DNA from: an uncultured Bulleidia sp.
Lineage (GTDB): Bacteria; Bacillota_I; Bacilli_A; Erysipelotrichales; Erysipelotrichaceae
Reading direction: 5' to 3'
DNA: 12,544 bases
NCBI GenBank assembly: GCA_934754415.1
Contig: CAKVIS010000048.1
Span: 1 to 12,544 of the forward strand
The notes under the pieces are model-generated. The model saw nothing but the letters and a program-made list of their open reading frames with translations. It was not told the origin of the DNA and searched no databases. The translations under genes were made by a program, and so were the position numbers. Shown here one piece after another: positions 6,981 through 12,544 of this stretch (the first letter of the stretch is position 1; each line of letters begins with the position of its first letter).

Positions 6981-7118
6981 AATCTGTATCTTTCTTTCCA
7001 GTACCGGGTTACGGATGTGCTTTTTATTTTACCGGTATCTTTTTTGTTCGATTGCTTCATCTATTGTCTTCGTCTTTTCATCATCATTGCAATCTTACAT
7101 CCGTAGTAGATACAGATT
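6981..7118 (-). other. Pseudoknot domain of the putative RNA
   Basis: Minus-strand helices: P1 AATCTGTATCT (7118-7108) with AGATACAGATT (6991-6981), 11 perfect pairs; P2 TACGGATGT (7105-7097) with ACATCCGTA (7018-7010), 9 perfect pairs; P3 GATTGC (7094-7089) with GCAATC (7055-7050); P4 TACCGG (7037-7032) with CCGGTA (7007-7002). P4 crosses P2, making an H-type pseudoknot inside P1. The linkers are tight: two bases between P1 and P2, two between P2 and P4, and an A-rich 13-base loop (7031-7019) crossing the pseudoknot. The P3 loop is 33 purine-rich bases. Such a compact closed layout is hard to explain as chance. Confidence 0.6.
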
Positions 7119-7244
7119 TTAAATCATGATTGAATGTGCAGCTTTAAGCTACGACTACGTGTCCTGGTTCCATAAGCACCTTCACTTTCTTTACTATGGA
7201 ACAACCATGTAACAGTTTTTGAATTCTGTCTCCAAATCTTTATT

Positions 7245-7304
7245 CAGGTATTATGTGTATCAGATAAAGGAGGCAAGAATTTTTTATCTGATACATTTTA
7301 CCTG
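7245..7304 (-). other. Long hairpin with a CCUCC loop
   Basis: Minus-strand TGTATCAGATAAA (7295-7283) pairs perfectly over 13 bases with TTTATCTGATACA (7268-7256); outside an internal loop, CAGGTA (7304-7299) pairs with TACCTG (7250-7245). The 14-base loop (7282-7269) ends in GCCTCC and runs into TTT, so CCTCCTTT matches the 16S rRNA anti-Shine-Dalgarno tail and could pair with ribosome-binding sites. C-rich loops of this kind are known in Gram-positive regulatory RNAs; the function here is inference. Confidence 0.6.
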
Positions 7305-7327
7305 TATTCAAGTAACACCTTCTTCAT
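7298..7327 (-). CDS. Possible 9-residue leader peptide
   Basis: On the minus strand ATG at 7327 reads MKKVLLEYR and stops at TAA 7300-7298. AGAGG (7341-7337) lies nine bases upstream. The stop codon overlaps the outer arm of the hairpin at 7304-7245, the arrangement of leader peptides that couple ribosome position to RNA folding. A frame this short is easily accidental; I list it because of its ribosome site and placement. Confidence 0.25.
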   Translation of the reverse strand: MKKVLLEYR

Positions 7328-7370
7328 GAGATTTTTCCTCTTTCTTTTTACACTTATAGAATAGAAGATT

Positions 7371-7399
7371 TCTATAAATTTACCAGTCTTGAAATGCAA
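7371..7399 (-). promoter_or_regulatory. Weak candidate promoter for the structured RNA
   Basis: Minus-strand TTGCAT (7399-7394) and TATAGA (7376-7371) are 17 bases apart; each is only a partial consensus match. A second possible -10, TATAAG, is at 7358-7353. The ROK gene stop is 20 bases upstream, with no clear terminator between, so read-through is an alternative source of the transcript. Confidence 0.3.
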
Positions 7400-7418
7400 A
7401 TTTTTTTCCGCTATATTG

Positions 7419-8324
7419 TTATTGTTGAGACTCCATCAAGTAACGATAATGATATAAGGCACCATATATTCTTGCATGGGAATGGAAACAGGATTCCACA
7501 ATTTCAGGTTCCCATATATTTTTTATAATTGCCTGATCAAATTTTTCTTTGACACAATCTTTAATCATTGCCATAAAATTAGGATCATCGGTAATGTTTC
7601 CTGCAATAACCACTCTGGAACCATCCACTACACATTGAATGTTATATATATAGGACGCAAGATACTGACAATACCTTTTGACTCCTTTTACAACTTTTTC
7701 ATCCTTTGCACTCAATCCCATCATAATACGCATGATATTCATATTGTCTTTTCCTGTCTCTTCTTCGACATACGTATATAAAGCCTGTATATTATTGGTT
7801 CTTGCAAAGATGGTAGAATTGGAATCCTGTTCTGTATAATCTCCCTGAATATACGAGAATTCCCCTGCGGCATAATGAGTTCCTTCCAGAAGATGTCCAT
7901 TGGCAATAATAGCTCCTCCAATGCCCCCTCCAAGAATCATCACCATAAATCCATTCTGAATACCTTTTAAAGCTCCATATCCAACTTCAGATAAAGCAGC
8001 TGCCTTGGCATCATTACACAGAACTACCGGTAACCCTATCCTTTCTTCCAGCTCTTTAGCATACTCCATATCTTTTACCCAGGAATACACACCGCCACTG
8101 TAGGCAATGCCTTTTGTATTATCTATCACTCCGGGTAAAGTAATAGAAACACCGCACACCTGATCCTTATACTTCTTGCAGACTTCCACTAAAGGACCAA
8201 ACAATTCTTCTTTTTCCCGTATTCCTACAGGAACTCTTGTCTCATGGGTAATATCCAGTTCTTCACTGACAACAGCATAGCGAAAAGCACCCTTATCAAT
8301 ATCAATGCAAATATATTGTTTCAT
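7419..8324 (-). CDS. ROK-family protein, sugar kinase-like with altered phosphate-binding motif
   Basis: A 301-residue protein of the ROK fold (glucokinase, N-acetylhexosamine kinases). It keeps catalytic Asp105 in CNDAKAAALSE, the second ATP loop LGGGIGGAI (131-139) and Val/Ile-Ala-Gly-Asn (239-243). The first phosphate motif, usually DIGGT, is Asp8-Ile-Asp-Lys-Gly, and the sugar-binding EGxGH-type segment reads Glu155-Phe-Ser-Tyr158. His150 of the zinc motif is kept, but the Cys triad is absent, as in some beta-glucoside kinases. No N-terminal winged helix, so not a ROK repressor. Activity and substrate are uncertain. I start at ATG 8324, six bases after AAAGAGG; the longer frame from GTG 8351 has no ribosome site. 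It is a single gene following the typA terminator. Confidence 0.8.
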   Translation of the reverse strand: MKQYICIDIDKGAFRYAVVSEELDITHETRVPVGIREKEELFGPLVEVCKKYKDQVCGVSITLPGVIDNTKGIAYSGGVYSWVKDMEYAKELEERIGLPVVLCNDAKAAALSEVGYGALKGIQNGFMVMILGGGIGGAIIANGHLLEGTHYAAGEFSYIQGDYTEQDSNSTIFARTNNIQALYTYVEEETGKDNMNIMRIMMGLSAKDEKVVKGVKRYCQYLASYIYNIQCVVDGSRVVIAGNITDDPNFMAMIKDCVKEKFDQAIIKNIWEPEIVESCFHSHARIYGALYHYRYLMESQQ

Positions 8325-8330
8325 ACTGTA

Positions 8331-8337
8331 CCTCTTT
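8331..8337 (-). promoter_or_regulatory. Ribosome-binding site that sets the ROK start at 8324
   Basis: Minus-strand AAAGAGG lies six bases before the ATG at 8324. It falls inside the nine-codon extension that a GTG start at 8351 would require, so the extension is probably untranslated leader. Confidence 0.7.
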
Positions 8338-8361
8338 GTTATATCGTACACTATAACCCAT

Positions 8362-8389
8362 AAAAAAAACTATGCTTTTGCATAGTTTT
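8362..8389 (-). terminator. Strong intrinsic terminator of typA
   Basis: Minus-strand AAAACTATGC (8389-8380) pairs perfectly with GCATAGTTTT (8375-8366), loop AAAA, followed by further T residues to 8362 (a run of eight after the G). It starts within the TAA stop of typA. The hairpin is also T-flanked on the plus strand, so it could act in both directions. Confidence 0.9.
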
Positions 8390-10224
8390 TATTCTTCTGT
8401 TTCCAGTTTACCCATTGCACGATAATGTCTTCTGCGTTCGATTTCTGTTAAGTACTTCTTACGGACACGAATATCTGTAGGTGTAATTTCTACAAGTTCA
8501 TCATCGTTAATGAATTCAATAGCACTCTCCAATGTCAGAACACGTGGTGGTACAAGCTTCATAGCTTCATCGTTACCTGTAGAACGTACAGCTGTCATCT
8601 TCTTATTCTTGATAGGGTTTACGCCCATATCCATATTCTTTGCGGAAACACCGATAATCATACCTTCATACACAGGAGTCTGTGCACCGATAAACAGTGT
8701 ACCTCTTTCCTGAATATTCCAAAGAGCATATGTCATAGCTCCACCAGTTTCAGTAGAAATCAACGCACCATTTTCACGCTGTGGAATTTCACCCTTCCAT
8801 GGTTCATAATCCGCCAGTCTTTGTACAATAGTACCTTCACCGTGAGTCATATTGATAAAGTCGCTTCTGAAACCAATCAATCCACGTGTAGGGCACATAT
8901 AGGTAATACGGGAATAGGTTCCGATATCTTCCATATCTCTTAAGATACCCTTACGAACATTCAATGCAGAAATAACAGCACCGGAATATTCAGTAGGAAC
9001 ATCTACAACTACTTCTTCTACAGGTTCGCATGTTTCACCATCAATCTTCTTAAGAATAACTTCTGGACGGGATACGGCAATTTCATATCCTTCTCTGCGC
9101 ATCTGTTCCAGAAGGACTGTTAAGTGCAATTCACCTCTTCCAGAGACTTTGAATGTATCTGTGGAGTCTGTATCTTCTACTTTCAGACCTACGTTAACTT
9201 CCAGTTCCTTTTCCAGACGTTCACGAATATTTCTGGATGTGACAAATTTACCTGTCTGACCTGCAAATGGAGAATCGTTAACCATGAAGTTCATGGACAA
9301 TGTTGGTTCTTCAATCTTAATAGCAGGTAATGGATCAACTACGCCAGTAGGACATAGTGTATCACCGATATTGATATCCGGAATACCAGAAATCATACAG
9401 ATTTCACCACACTGAATTTCATCTACAGGAACTCTGCTCAATCCTTTATAAACGAAGATCTGGTTTGTCTTACCCTGGTGTGCACTGCCATCCGCATTAC
9501 ATACCTGATAGGTTGTACCTGTCTTTAAAGTTCCTTTATAGATTCTTCCAATACCCAATCTTCCGATATAGTCATCGTAGGCAAGAGCGGAAACCTGCAT
9601 CTGTACAGGTTCATCCATTAAGTTTGGATATGCCTGAACATGATGGATAATCGTTTCGAATAAAGGCACAATATCATTGTTTGTATCGTTATCCCAGTCG
9701 TAACGTACAATACCTTCACGAGCTACACCAAATAACATAGGGAAGTCCAGCTGATCATCTGTTGCGTTTAATTCCAGGAACAGGTCATATACTTCATCAA
9801 TAACCTGAGCGGAACGCTGATCCTGCTTATCCATCTTATTAATCAATAAGATTGGACGTAAGCCGATTTCCAGAGATTTCTGTAATACGAAACGTGTCTG
9901 CGGCATTGGACCTTCAGCACTATCTACAAGAAGAATAACGGTATCTACAGTCTTGATGATACGTTCTACTTCACTGGAGAAGTCAGCGTGGCCCGGTGTA
10001 TCCACGATGTTAATTTTATAATCTTTATATGTGACGGAGCAGTTCTTGGAATAGATGGTAATTCCTCTTTCTCTTTCAAGATCATTAGAGTCCATAATAC
10101 AATCTACGACTTTCTCATTGTCTTTAAATACATGAGACTGTTTTAAGAAAGCATTTACTAATGTGGATTTACCTGCGTCTACGTGTGCGATTACTGCAAT
10201 ATTTATAATCTTCTGATAGTCCAT
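8389..10224 (-). CDS. typA: Ribosome-associated GTPase TypA/BipA
   Basis: A translation-factor GTPase of the EF-G family that binds the 70S ribosome and helps large-subunit assembly and stress or cold growth. 611 residues, the normal length. GTPase motifs: G1 AHVDAGKST (13-21), G2 RERGITI (51-57), G3 DTPGHADF (75-82), G4 NKMD (129-132). Later parts match: the beta-barrel domain II, PTLSMNFMVNDSPFAG, GRGELHLTVLLEQMRREGYE of the EF-G-like domain III, and the C-terminal TypA-specific segment with TRGLIGFRSDF and the closing DIRVRKKYLTEIERRR. ATG start with AGAGGTGAG ahead. It has its own promoter and terminator, so it is monocistronic. Confidence 0.97.
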   Translation of the reverse strand: MDYQKIINIAVIAHVDAGKSTLVNAFLKQSHVFKDNEKVVDCIMDSNDLERERGITIYSKNCSVTYKDYKINIVDTPGHADFSSEVERIIKTVDTVILLVDSAEGPMPQTRFVLQKSLEIGLRPILLINKMDKQDQRSAQVIDEVYDLFLELNATDDQLDFPMLFGVAREGIVRYDWDNDTNNDIVPLFETIIHHVQAYPNLMDEPVQMQVSALAYDDYIGRLGIGRIYKGTLKTGTTYQVCNADGSAHQGKTNQIFVYKGLSRVPVDEIQCGEICMISGIPDINIGDTLCPTGVVDPLPAIKIEEPTLSMNFMVNDSPFAGQTGKFVTSRNIRERLEKELEVNVGLKVEDTDSTDTFKVSGRGELHLTVLLEQMRREGYEIAVSRPEVILKKIDGETCEPVEEVVVDVPTEYSGAVISALNVRKGILRDMEDIGTYSRITYMCPTRGLIGFRSDFINMTHGEGTIVQRLADYEPWKGEIPQRENGALISTETGGAMTYALWNIQERGTLFIGAQTPVYEGMIIGVSAKNMDMGVNPIKNKKMTAVRSTGNDEAMKLVPPRVLTLESAIEFINDDELVEITPTDIRVRKKYLTEIERRRHYRAMGKLETEE

Positions 10225-10253
10225 TTGCTCACCTCTTATGTTTAAACGTGTCT

Positions 10254-10282
10254 ATTATATTTACTTCACCCGTGAAAATCAA
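10254..10282 (-). promoter_or_regulatory. Promoter of typA
   Basis: Minus-strand TTGATT (10282-10277) and a perfect TATAAT (10259-10254) are separated by exactly 17 bases. The start would be near 10247, giving a leader of about 22 bases. Confidence 0.75.
10265..10276. promoter_or_regulatory. Palindrome in the typA promoter spacer (possible operator)
   Basis: TTCAC-CC-GTGAA is a perfect inverted repeat with 5-bp arms and a 2-bp centre, filling most of the spacer between -35 and -10. A repressor bound here would block RNA polymerase. Whether anything binds is unknown; short palindromes also occur by chance. Confidence 0.4.
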
Positions 10283-10395
10283 TAAGATACCCCTTACAAC
10301 TTTGACCACTTTGTCTATAAAATAAGGATATCTGTGTAATTTATACATCTCTTCATAAAGAATTTACAAATGCACGAAGAAAAGGGAGATCTTCT

Positions 10396-10602
10396 TTACT
10401 CTTCCTTTTCAAAAATCAGATCCATTTCCTGTATATGTCCTGATCCACGTTGCTTTACAGGAATATACCCGACATACTTCCATCCTTTTAATGCTCTTTT
10501 TTCAATAACAGAACGGTACTCTTCGATGCGATATACATTACCAGCCCCTAATCCCCATCCTTCAAAATTACAGCTTATAGTTTCATATTCATACCTGTAC
10601 AT
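10396..10602 (-). CDS. DUF4177 small protein
   Basis: A 68-residue protein fitting DUF4177: an N-terminal strand YRYEYETISC, then Tyr29-Arg-Ser-Val-Ile-Glu followed by ALKGWKYVGYIPV (37-49), and a last strand MDLIFEKEE. These small cytoplasmic proteins have no known function. The start is ATG, with GGGAGG overlapping the end of the nucleotidyltransferase gene, three bases upstream of which its stop lies, so the two are coupled. Last gene of the run; I see no convincing terminator in the 110 bases before the typA promoter. Confidence 0.75.
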   Translation of the reverse strand: MYRYEYETISCNFEGWGLGAGNVYRIEEYRSVIEKRALKGWKYVGYIPVKQRGSGHIQEMDLIFEKEE

Positions 10603-10605
10603 GTT

Positions 10606-11091
10606 TTATCCTCCCTGAATATCCTGTCGATAAAAACGTTCAATCATTTCTGCTTTTTTTCCTCTTCCCATCAAGCGATAGTACTCATACCATAATAAGG
10701 GAGACTGCAATGGAATCATTTCCTTTCCAAGAGACATTGTTTCCACGATCTGCTCTTTCTTTAAAGAACAGTCATATACTTTTCCATCATGCACAATGGA
10801 AAATCCTGCCATAACATCCACATCAACCGCATCAACAGTGAATTCCATAAATGTTTTTGTCTGATACCTCGGATTTGGCTTTGAAGGATGTAATTCTCCC
10901 ATCTCGGATAATATTTTTCTGACACTGTTCACATCTTTCTCTGCAATCATCAGATCAATATCATGAAACTCTGATGTAATACCTTTAAAATACAGCAACA
11001 TAGATGCGCCTAAAGCCCATACAACCTCTGCTTCATTCAAATGATGAGCTATTTTTTTCAACACTTCTATTTTCTCGTTTATTTCCACCAT
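10606..11091 (-). CDS. Small nucleotidyltransferase-fold protein
   Basis: A 161-residue protein with the nucleotidyltransferase pattern: Leu27-Gly-Ala-Ser30 at the helix start, then Asp44-Ile-Asp46 as metal ligands, and a third acidic strand VDAVDVDVM (86-94). This resembles stand-alone transferases related to the aminoglycoside/lincosamide nucleotidyltransferases and to AbiEii/MNT-type proteins, but substrate (drug, protein or RNA) cannot be told. No HEPN partner is beside it, arguing against a MNT/HEPN toxin-antitoxin pair. ATG start with GGTGG eight bases upstream. It lies 54 bases after the GyrI-like gene; that gap contains a TATAAA and one copy of the CTGAAAACAG decamer, so it may have its own weak promoter. 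Confidence 0.72.
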   Translation of the reverse strand: MVEINEKIEVLKKIAHHLNEAEVVWALGASMLLYFKGITSEFHDIDLMIAEKDVNSVRKILSEMGELHPSKPNPRYQTKTFMEFTVDAVDVDVMAGFSIVHDGKVYDCSLKKEQIVETMSLGKEMIPLQSPLLWYEYYRLMGRGKKAEMIERFYRQDIQGG

Positions 11092-11145
11092 ACTGCCACC
11101 ATTTTATAAAATCTGAAAACAGGTAAAGATACACTTCAAATGTAC

Positions 11146-11778
11146 TTATATCTTTTTTATTGGATGCCTGATGACTGTTTTCCACTTTTCCGGTGCAACC
11201 TTTCTTGCATCAGACAGATATATTTCATGATGTAATCTTGTTTCTGTCAGATCATTGCAATATCCGTTTGCTTCAAGATAGGCATTCATTATAGCAACAG
11301 TAGCCGGCTCATCATCAAATGGCCCCAGATGCATTATCTGAACGCACAGTCCTTCATCAATTGTCATAAACTCTGCCGATGAACAATCCAGCTTTTTCTT
11401 TTTGGTTGCCATTTGCACTGCCCATTCAAAATCTTTTCGAGTTATGAACTCCGGTAAACGGATAACAGAAATCCAGTTAAAAGAAGCTTTATCCGTATAG
11501 TCTATTCTTTCTATACCATCCTGCCACCAGAACCCTTCCAGTGGCGGAACTACATATTCAAAAAAGCCTTGAATTTTATACTCTGTTTTATAACTCATTT
11601 TCAAAGTGTAGGCTACAGCATACAGCACACTGATTGCCTGCTGATATGCACCACCTTCTTCGTTGGGATCACCTTTTCCTCTGACTGCAATATATTTTGT
11701 TTCAGGAATGTTTACAATCTCCGGTTTCTTCCCGGGCATATAGAATTCCTTGTATTCTTTCTTAAAATCAAAAGCCAT
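11146..11778 (-). CDS. GyrI-like small-molecule-binding protein
   Basis: A 210-residue stand-alone GyrI-like (SAV2435/Lin2189-like) protein, a fold that binds hydrophobic small molecules and, in some members, is reported to hydrolyse cyclopropanoid compounds. Recognisable segments: MAFDFKKEYKEFYMP at the start, YIAVRGKGDPNEEGGAYQ (29-46), FFEYVVPPLEGFWW (72-85) with two Trp lining the pocket, KKKKLDCSSAEF, IMHLGPFDDEPATV (148-161) and HHEIYLSDARK with Glu185, a conserved acidic residue. I start at ATG 11778: AAGGAG (11790-11785) is six bases upstream. The longer frame to 11859 would overlap the XRE gene and lacks a site. No DNA-binding part is present; the neighbouring XRE protein may supply it. 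Confidence 0.88.
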   Translation of the reverse strand: MAFDFKKEYKEFYMPGKKPEIVNIPETKYIAVRGKGDPNEEGGAYQQAISVLYAVAYTLKMSYKTEYKIQGFFEYVVPPLEGFWWQDGIERIDYTDKASFNWISVIRLPEFITRKDFEWAVQMATKKKKLDCSSAEFMTIDEGLCVQIMHLGPFDDEPATVAIMNAYLEANGYCNDLTETRLHHEIYLSDARKVAPEKWKTVIRHPIKKI

Positions 11779-11784
11779 ACTTAA

Positions 11785-11790
11785 CTCCTT
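11785..11790 (-). promoter_or_regulatory. Ribosome-binding site that sets the GyrI-like start
   Basis: Minus-strand AAGGAG six bases before ATG 11778. It removes a 27-residue extension that would overlap the XRE gene in another frame. Confidence 0.75.
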
Positions 11791-11816
11791 ATACTTAAAA
11801 TCTAAATCTCTTACCA

Positions 11817-12404
11817 TCAGTTCAGAAAGATGTGCATCAACAGTCCGATGAGTATGCATAGGACACCTGTTATCAAGGCACTGCCTGTAACCAAAAAAGC
11901 TTTCTGATAGGGGCGTTTACCAATCTCCTGTTGTTTATGCATTTCATCCAGAAATTTTCCTTCAGAAAATGCAACAATTTCTTTATAGGTCTCTACATCA
12001 TTGTCTTTTTTTATTCTTTCTATTTCAAAAGCAAAATACATTGAGACAGTCCAGAGGATCCCCCATGGAATAACGCCCCAAACATGCAGCCACATAAATA
12101 ACGCAACAACAGAAACAACAGTTACAATAAGCATTACTGTGTAGATCTTGCCATAGTGATTCATCTTTTCGATTTCCTGTTTTTCAATTACCTCTTTCAT
12201 AGCATCAATATCTCCTTTAATCAGCTTATCGAAAGAGATTTGAAAGATTTCACTCAGCAACACCAGACTATGTACATCCGGATAGCTTTTATCATTTTCC
12301 CAATTGGAGATGGTCTGCCTTGAAACATACACCCGATCAGTCAGATCTTCCTGAGATAGTTTTGTTTCAAGACGATGCATTTTTATTTGTTTGCCTAGTT
12401 CCAT
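11817..12404 (-). CDS. XRE-family regulator with membrane anchor
   Basis: A 195-residue protein. Residues 1-65 are a helix-turn-helix: LSQEDLTDRVYVSRQTISNWENDKSYPD is the classic Cro/C1 pattern, with recognition helix around 28-37. Residues about 85-108 and 111-127 are hydrophobic, followed by a charged stretch (128-165), and 169-194 is a third membrane segment at the C-terminus. Membrane-tethered XRE proteins are common in Firmicutes beside stress or drug-response genes; the signal is unknown. ATG start with AGAGGTGA close upstream. First gene of the run with the GyrI-like protein, 38 bases ahead of it. The sequence upstream of its start is interrupted by an insertion-sequence-like end within 60 bases. 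Confidence 0.85.
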   Translation of the reverse strand: MELGKQIKMHRLETKLSQEDLTDRVYVSRQTISNWENDKSYPDVHSLVLLSEIFQISFDKLIKGDIDAMKEVIEKQEIEKMNHYGKIYTVMLIVTVVSVVALFMWLHVWGVIPWGILWTVSMYFAFEIERIKKDNDVETYKEIVAFSEGKFLDEMHKQQEIGKRPYQKAFLVTGSALITGVLCILIGLLMHIFLN

Positions 12405-12461
12405 CCTGTCACCTCTTTTGCATACTCAAAGTAATCGAAAAGACATTTTCTCACCACCAAA
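12405..12461 (-). other. Short upstream region of the XRE gene
   Basis: Holds the ribosome site but no convincing promoter: I see no good TATAAT/TTGACA pair. ATACTCAA (12422-12429) is the inverse of TTGAGTAT (12467-12474), an 8-bp inverted repeat that spans the presumed insertion junction. The promoter may have been displaced, or may partly lie in the inserted element. Confidence 0.35.
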
Positions 12462-12544
12462 TGATATTGAGTATTCCGTTCGCAGAGAGCCACTTTGTCC
12501 GGAATTGAGAGCCACCCATTCCGTACAGAGAGCCACTTTCATAT
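12462..12544. mobile_element. One end of an IS21-type insertion sequence (partial)
   Basis: GAGAGCCAC occurs at 12485-12493, 12507-12515 and 12528-12536, spaced 22 and 21 bases; the first and third are within a longer repeat, ATTCCGT-n-CAGAGAGCCACTTT (12473-12496 and 12518-12539). Multiple end repeats spaced by about two helical turns and a terminal TG (12462-12463) are typical of IS21-family ends, where IstA binds. No transposase gene is in the window; it would lie to the right. The exact boundary and the target duplication cannot be seen. Confidence 0.55.

Larger units (their letters stand above)
6947..7364 (-). ncRNA. Probable structured non-coding RNA, unidentified
   Basis: About 450 bases between the ROK gene and the DJ-1 operon hold no long reading frame but form a chain of minus-strand structures: hairpin 7304-7245 (13-bp core), small hairpin 7230-7211, hairpin 7202-7167 (8 bp), hairpin 7152-7138, a pseudoknot domain 7118-6981, and the terminator 6973-6951. 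Three helices contain G-U pairs on the minus strand that would be A-C mismatches on the plus strand, giving the direction. The 5' end is a guess from a weak promoter (TSS near 7364). I looked for 6S, tmRNA, RNase P, SRP, T-box, cobalamin, M-box and c-di-GMP signatures by eye and found none. It could also be a long 3' UTR of the ROK gene, since that gene lacks a clear terminator. Confidence 0.5.

Noticed and set aside
7144..7173. Nine-codon frame MEPGHVVVA inside the RNA region, briefly considered as a tmRNA-like tag
   Set aside because: There is no tRNA-like acceptor or T-arm and no CCA end, and the frame is too short; most likely chance.
7476..7781. 101-codon plus-strand frame opposite the ROK gene
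   Set aside because: It is the antisense shadow of a clearly homologous gene, with low-complexity Phe/Ile/His-rich composition.
11125..11155. Inverted repeat AAAGATA...TATCTTT around the GyrI-like stop codon as a terminator
   Set aside because: No T-run follows on the minus strand and the loop is long, so it does not meet the pattern of an intrinsic terminator.
11779..11859. 27-residue N-terminal extension of the GyrI-like protein
   Set aside because: It overlaps the XRE gene, and the AAGGAG site lies inside the extension directly before the internal ATG.
12473..12544. The spaced repeats at the right edge as the start of a CRISPR array
   Set aside because: The period is only 21-22 bases and the intervening sequence is too short for spacers; IS21-type end repeats fit better.

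Overview
This window looks like chromosomal DNA of a low-GC, strictly anaerobic Firmicute, probably a gut Erysipelotrichaceae- or Lachnospiraceae-type organism. The basis is protein style, the AGGAGG/AGAGGTGA ribosome-binding sites, an oxygen-sensitive [FeFe] hydrogenase and A/T-rich promoters. The placement is inference. All thirteen recognisable genes lie on the minus strand, so the region reads from right to left.

From the right edge inward: (a) 12462-12544 carries three roughly 21-22 bp-spaced repeats that look like one end of an IS21-type insertion sequence running off the window. (b) 12404-10396 is a four-gene minus-strand run: membrane-anchored XRE regulator, GyrI-like small-molecule-binding protein, small nucleotidyltransferase, DUF4177 protein. 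(c) 10282-8362 is a self-contained typA/bipA unit with a good promoter (with an internal palindrome) and a strong terminator. (d) 8324-7419 is a ROK-family protein with a damaged phosphate-binding motif. (e) 7400-6945 has no long gene but is full of secondary structure on the minus strand, including an H-type pseudoknot closed by an 11-bp helix and ending in a terminator; I regard this as a probable structured non-coding RNA and the most interesting part of the window. (f) 6887-4267 is an operon of a DJ-1/PfpI protein, a group-B-like [FeFe] hydrogenase and a DUF1349 beta-sandwich protein, with its own extended -10 promoter and a terminator that contains the last stop codon. (g) 4185-1430 is a translationally coupled operon: peptidase T, an unusual PfkB-family sugar kinase, and an exported thioredoxin-like protein with an SxxC site that starts at TTG. 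(h) 1298-204 is a nickel/cobalt ECF transporter membrane component (NikM/CbiM type) with its own promoter, preceded by a 13-bp tandem repeat. (i) 1-203 holds no gene I can support.

Functionally this is mostly metabolism (peptide breakdown, sugar phosphorylation, hydrogen/redox, metal uptake for metalloenzymes) plus a translation GTPase and a small-molecule-response cluster. Nickel uptake does not directly serve the [FeFe] hydrogenase, so that proximity should not be over-read. In three genes (DJ-1, ROK, GyrI-like) I shortened the longest open frame to an internal ATG because a clear Shine-Dalgarno sequence selects it.
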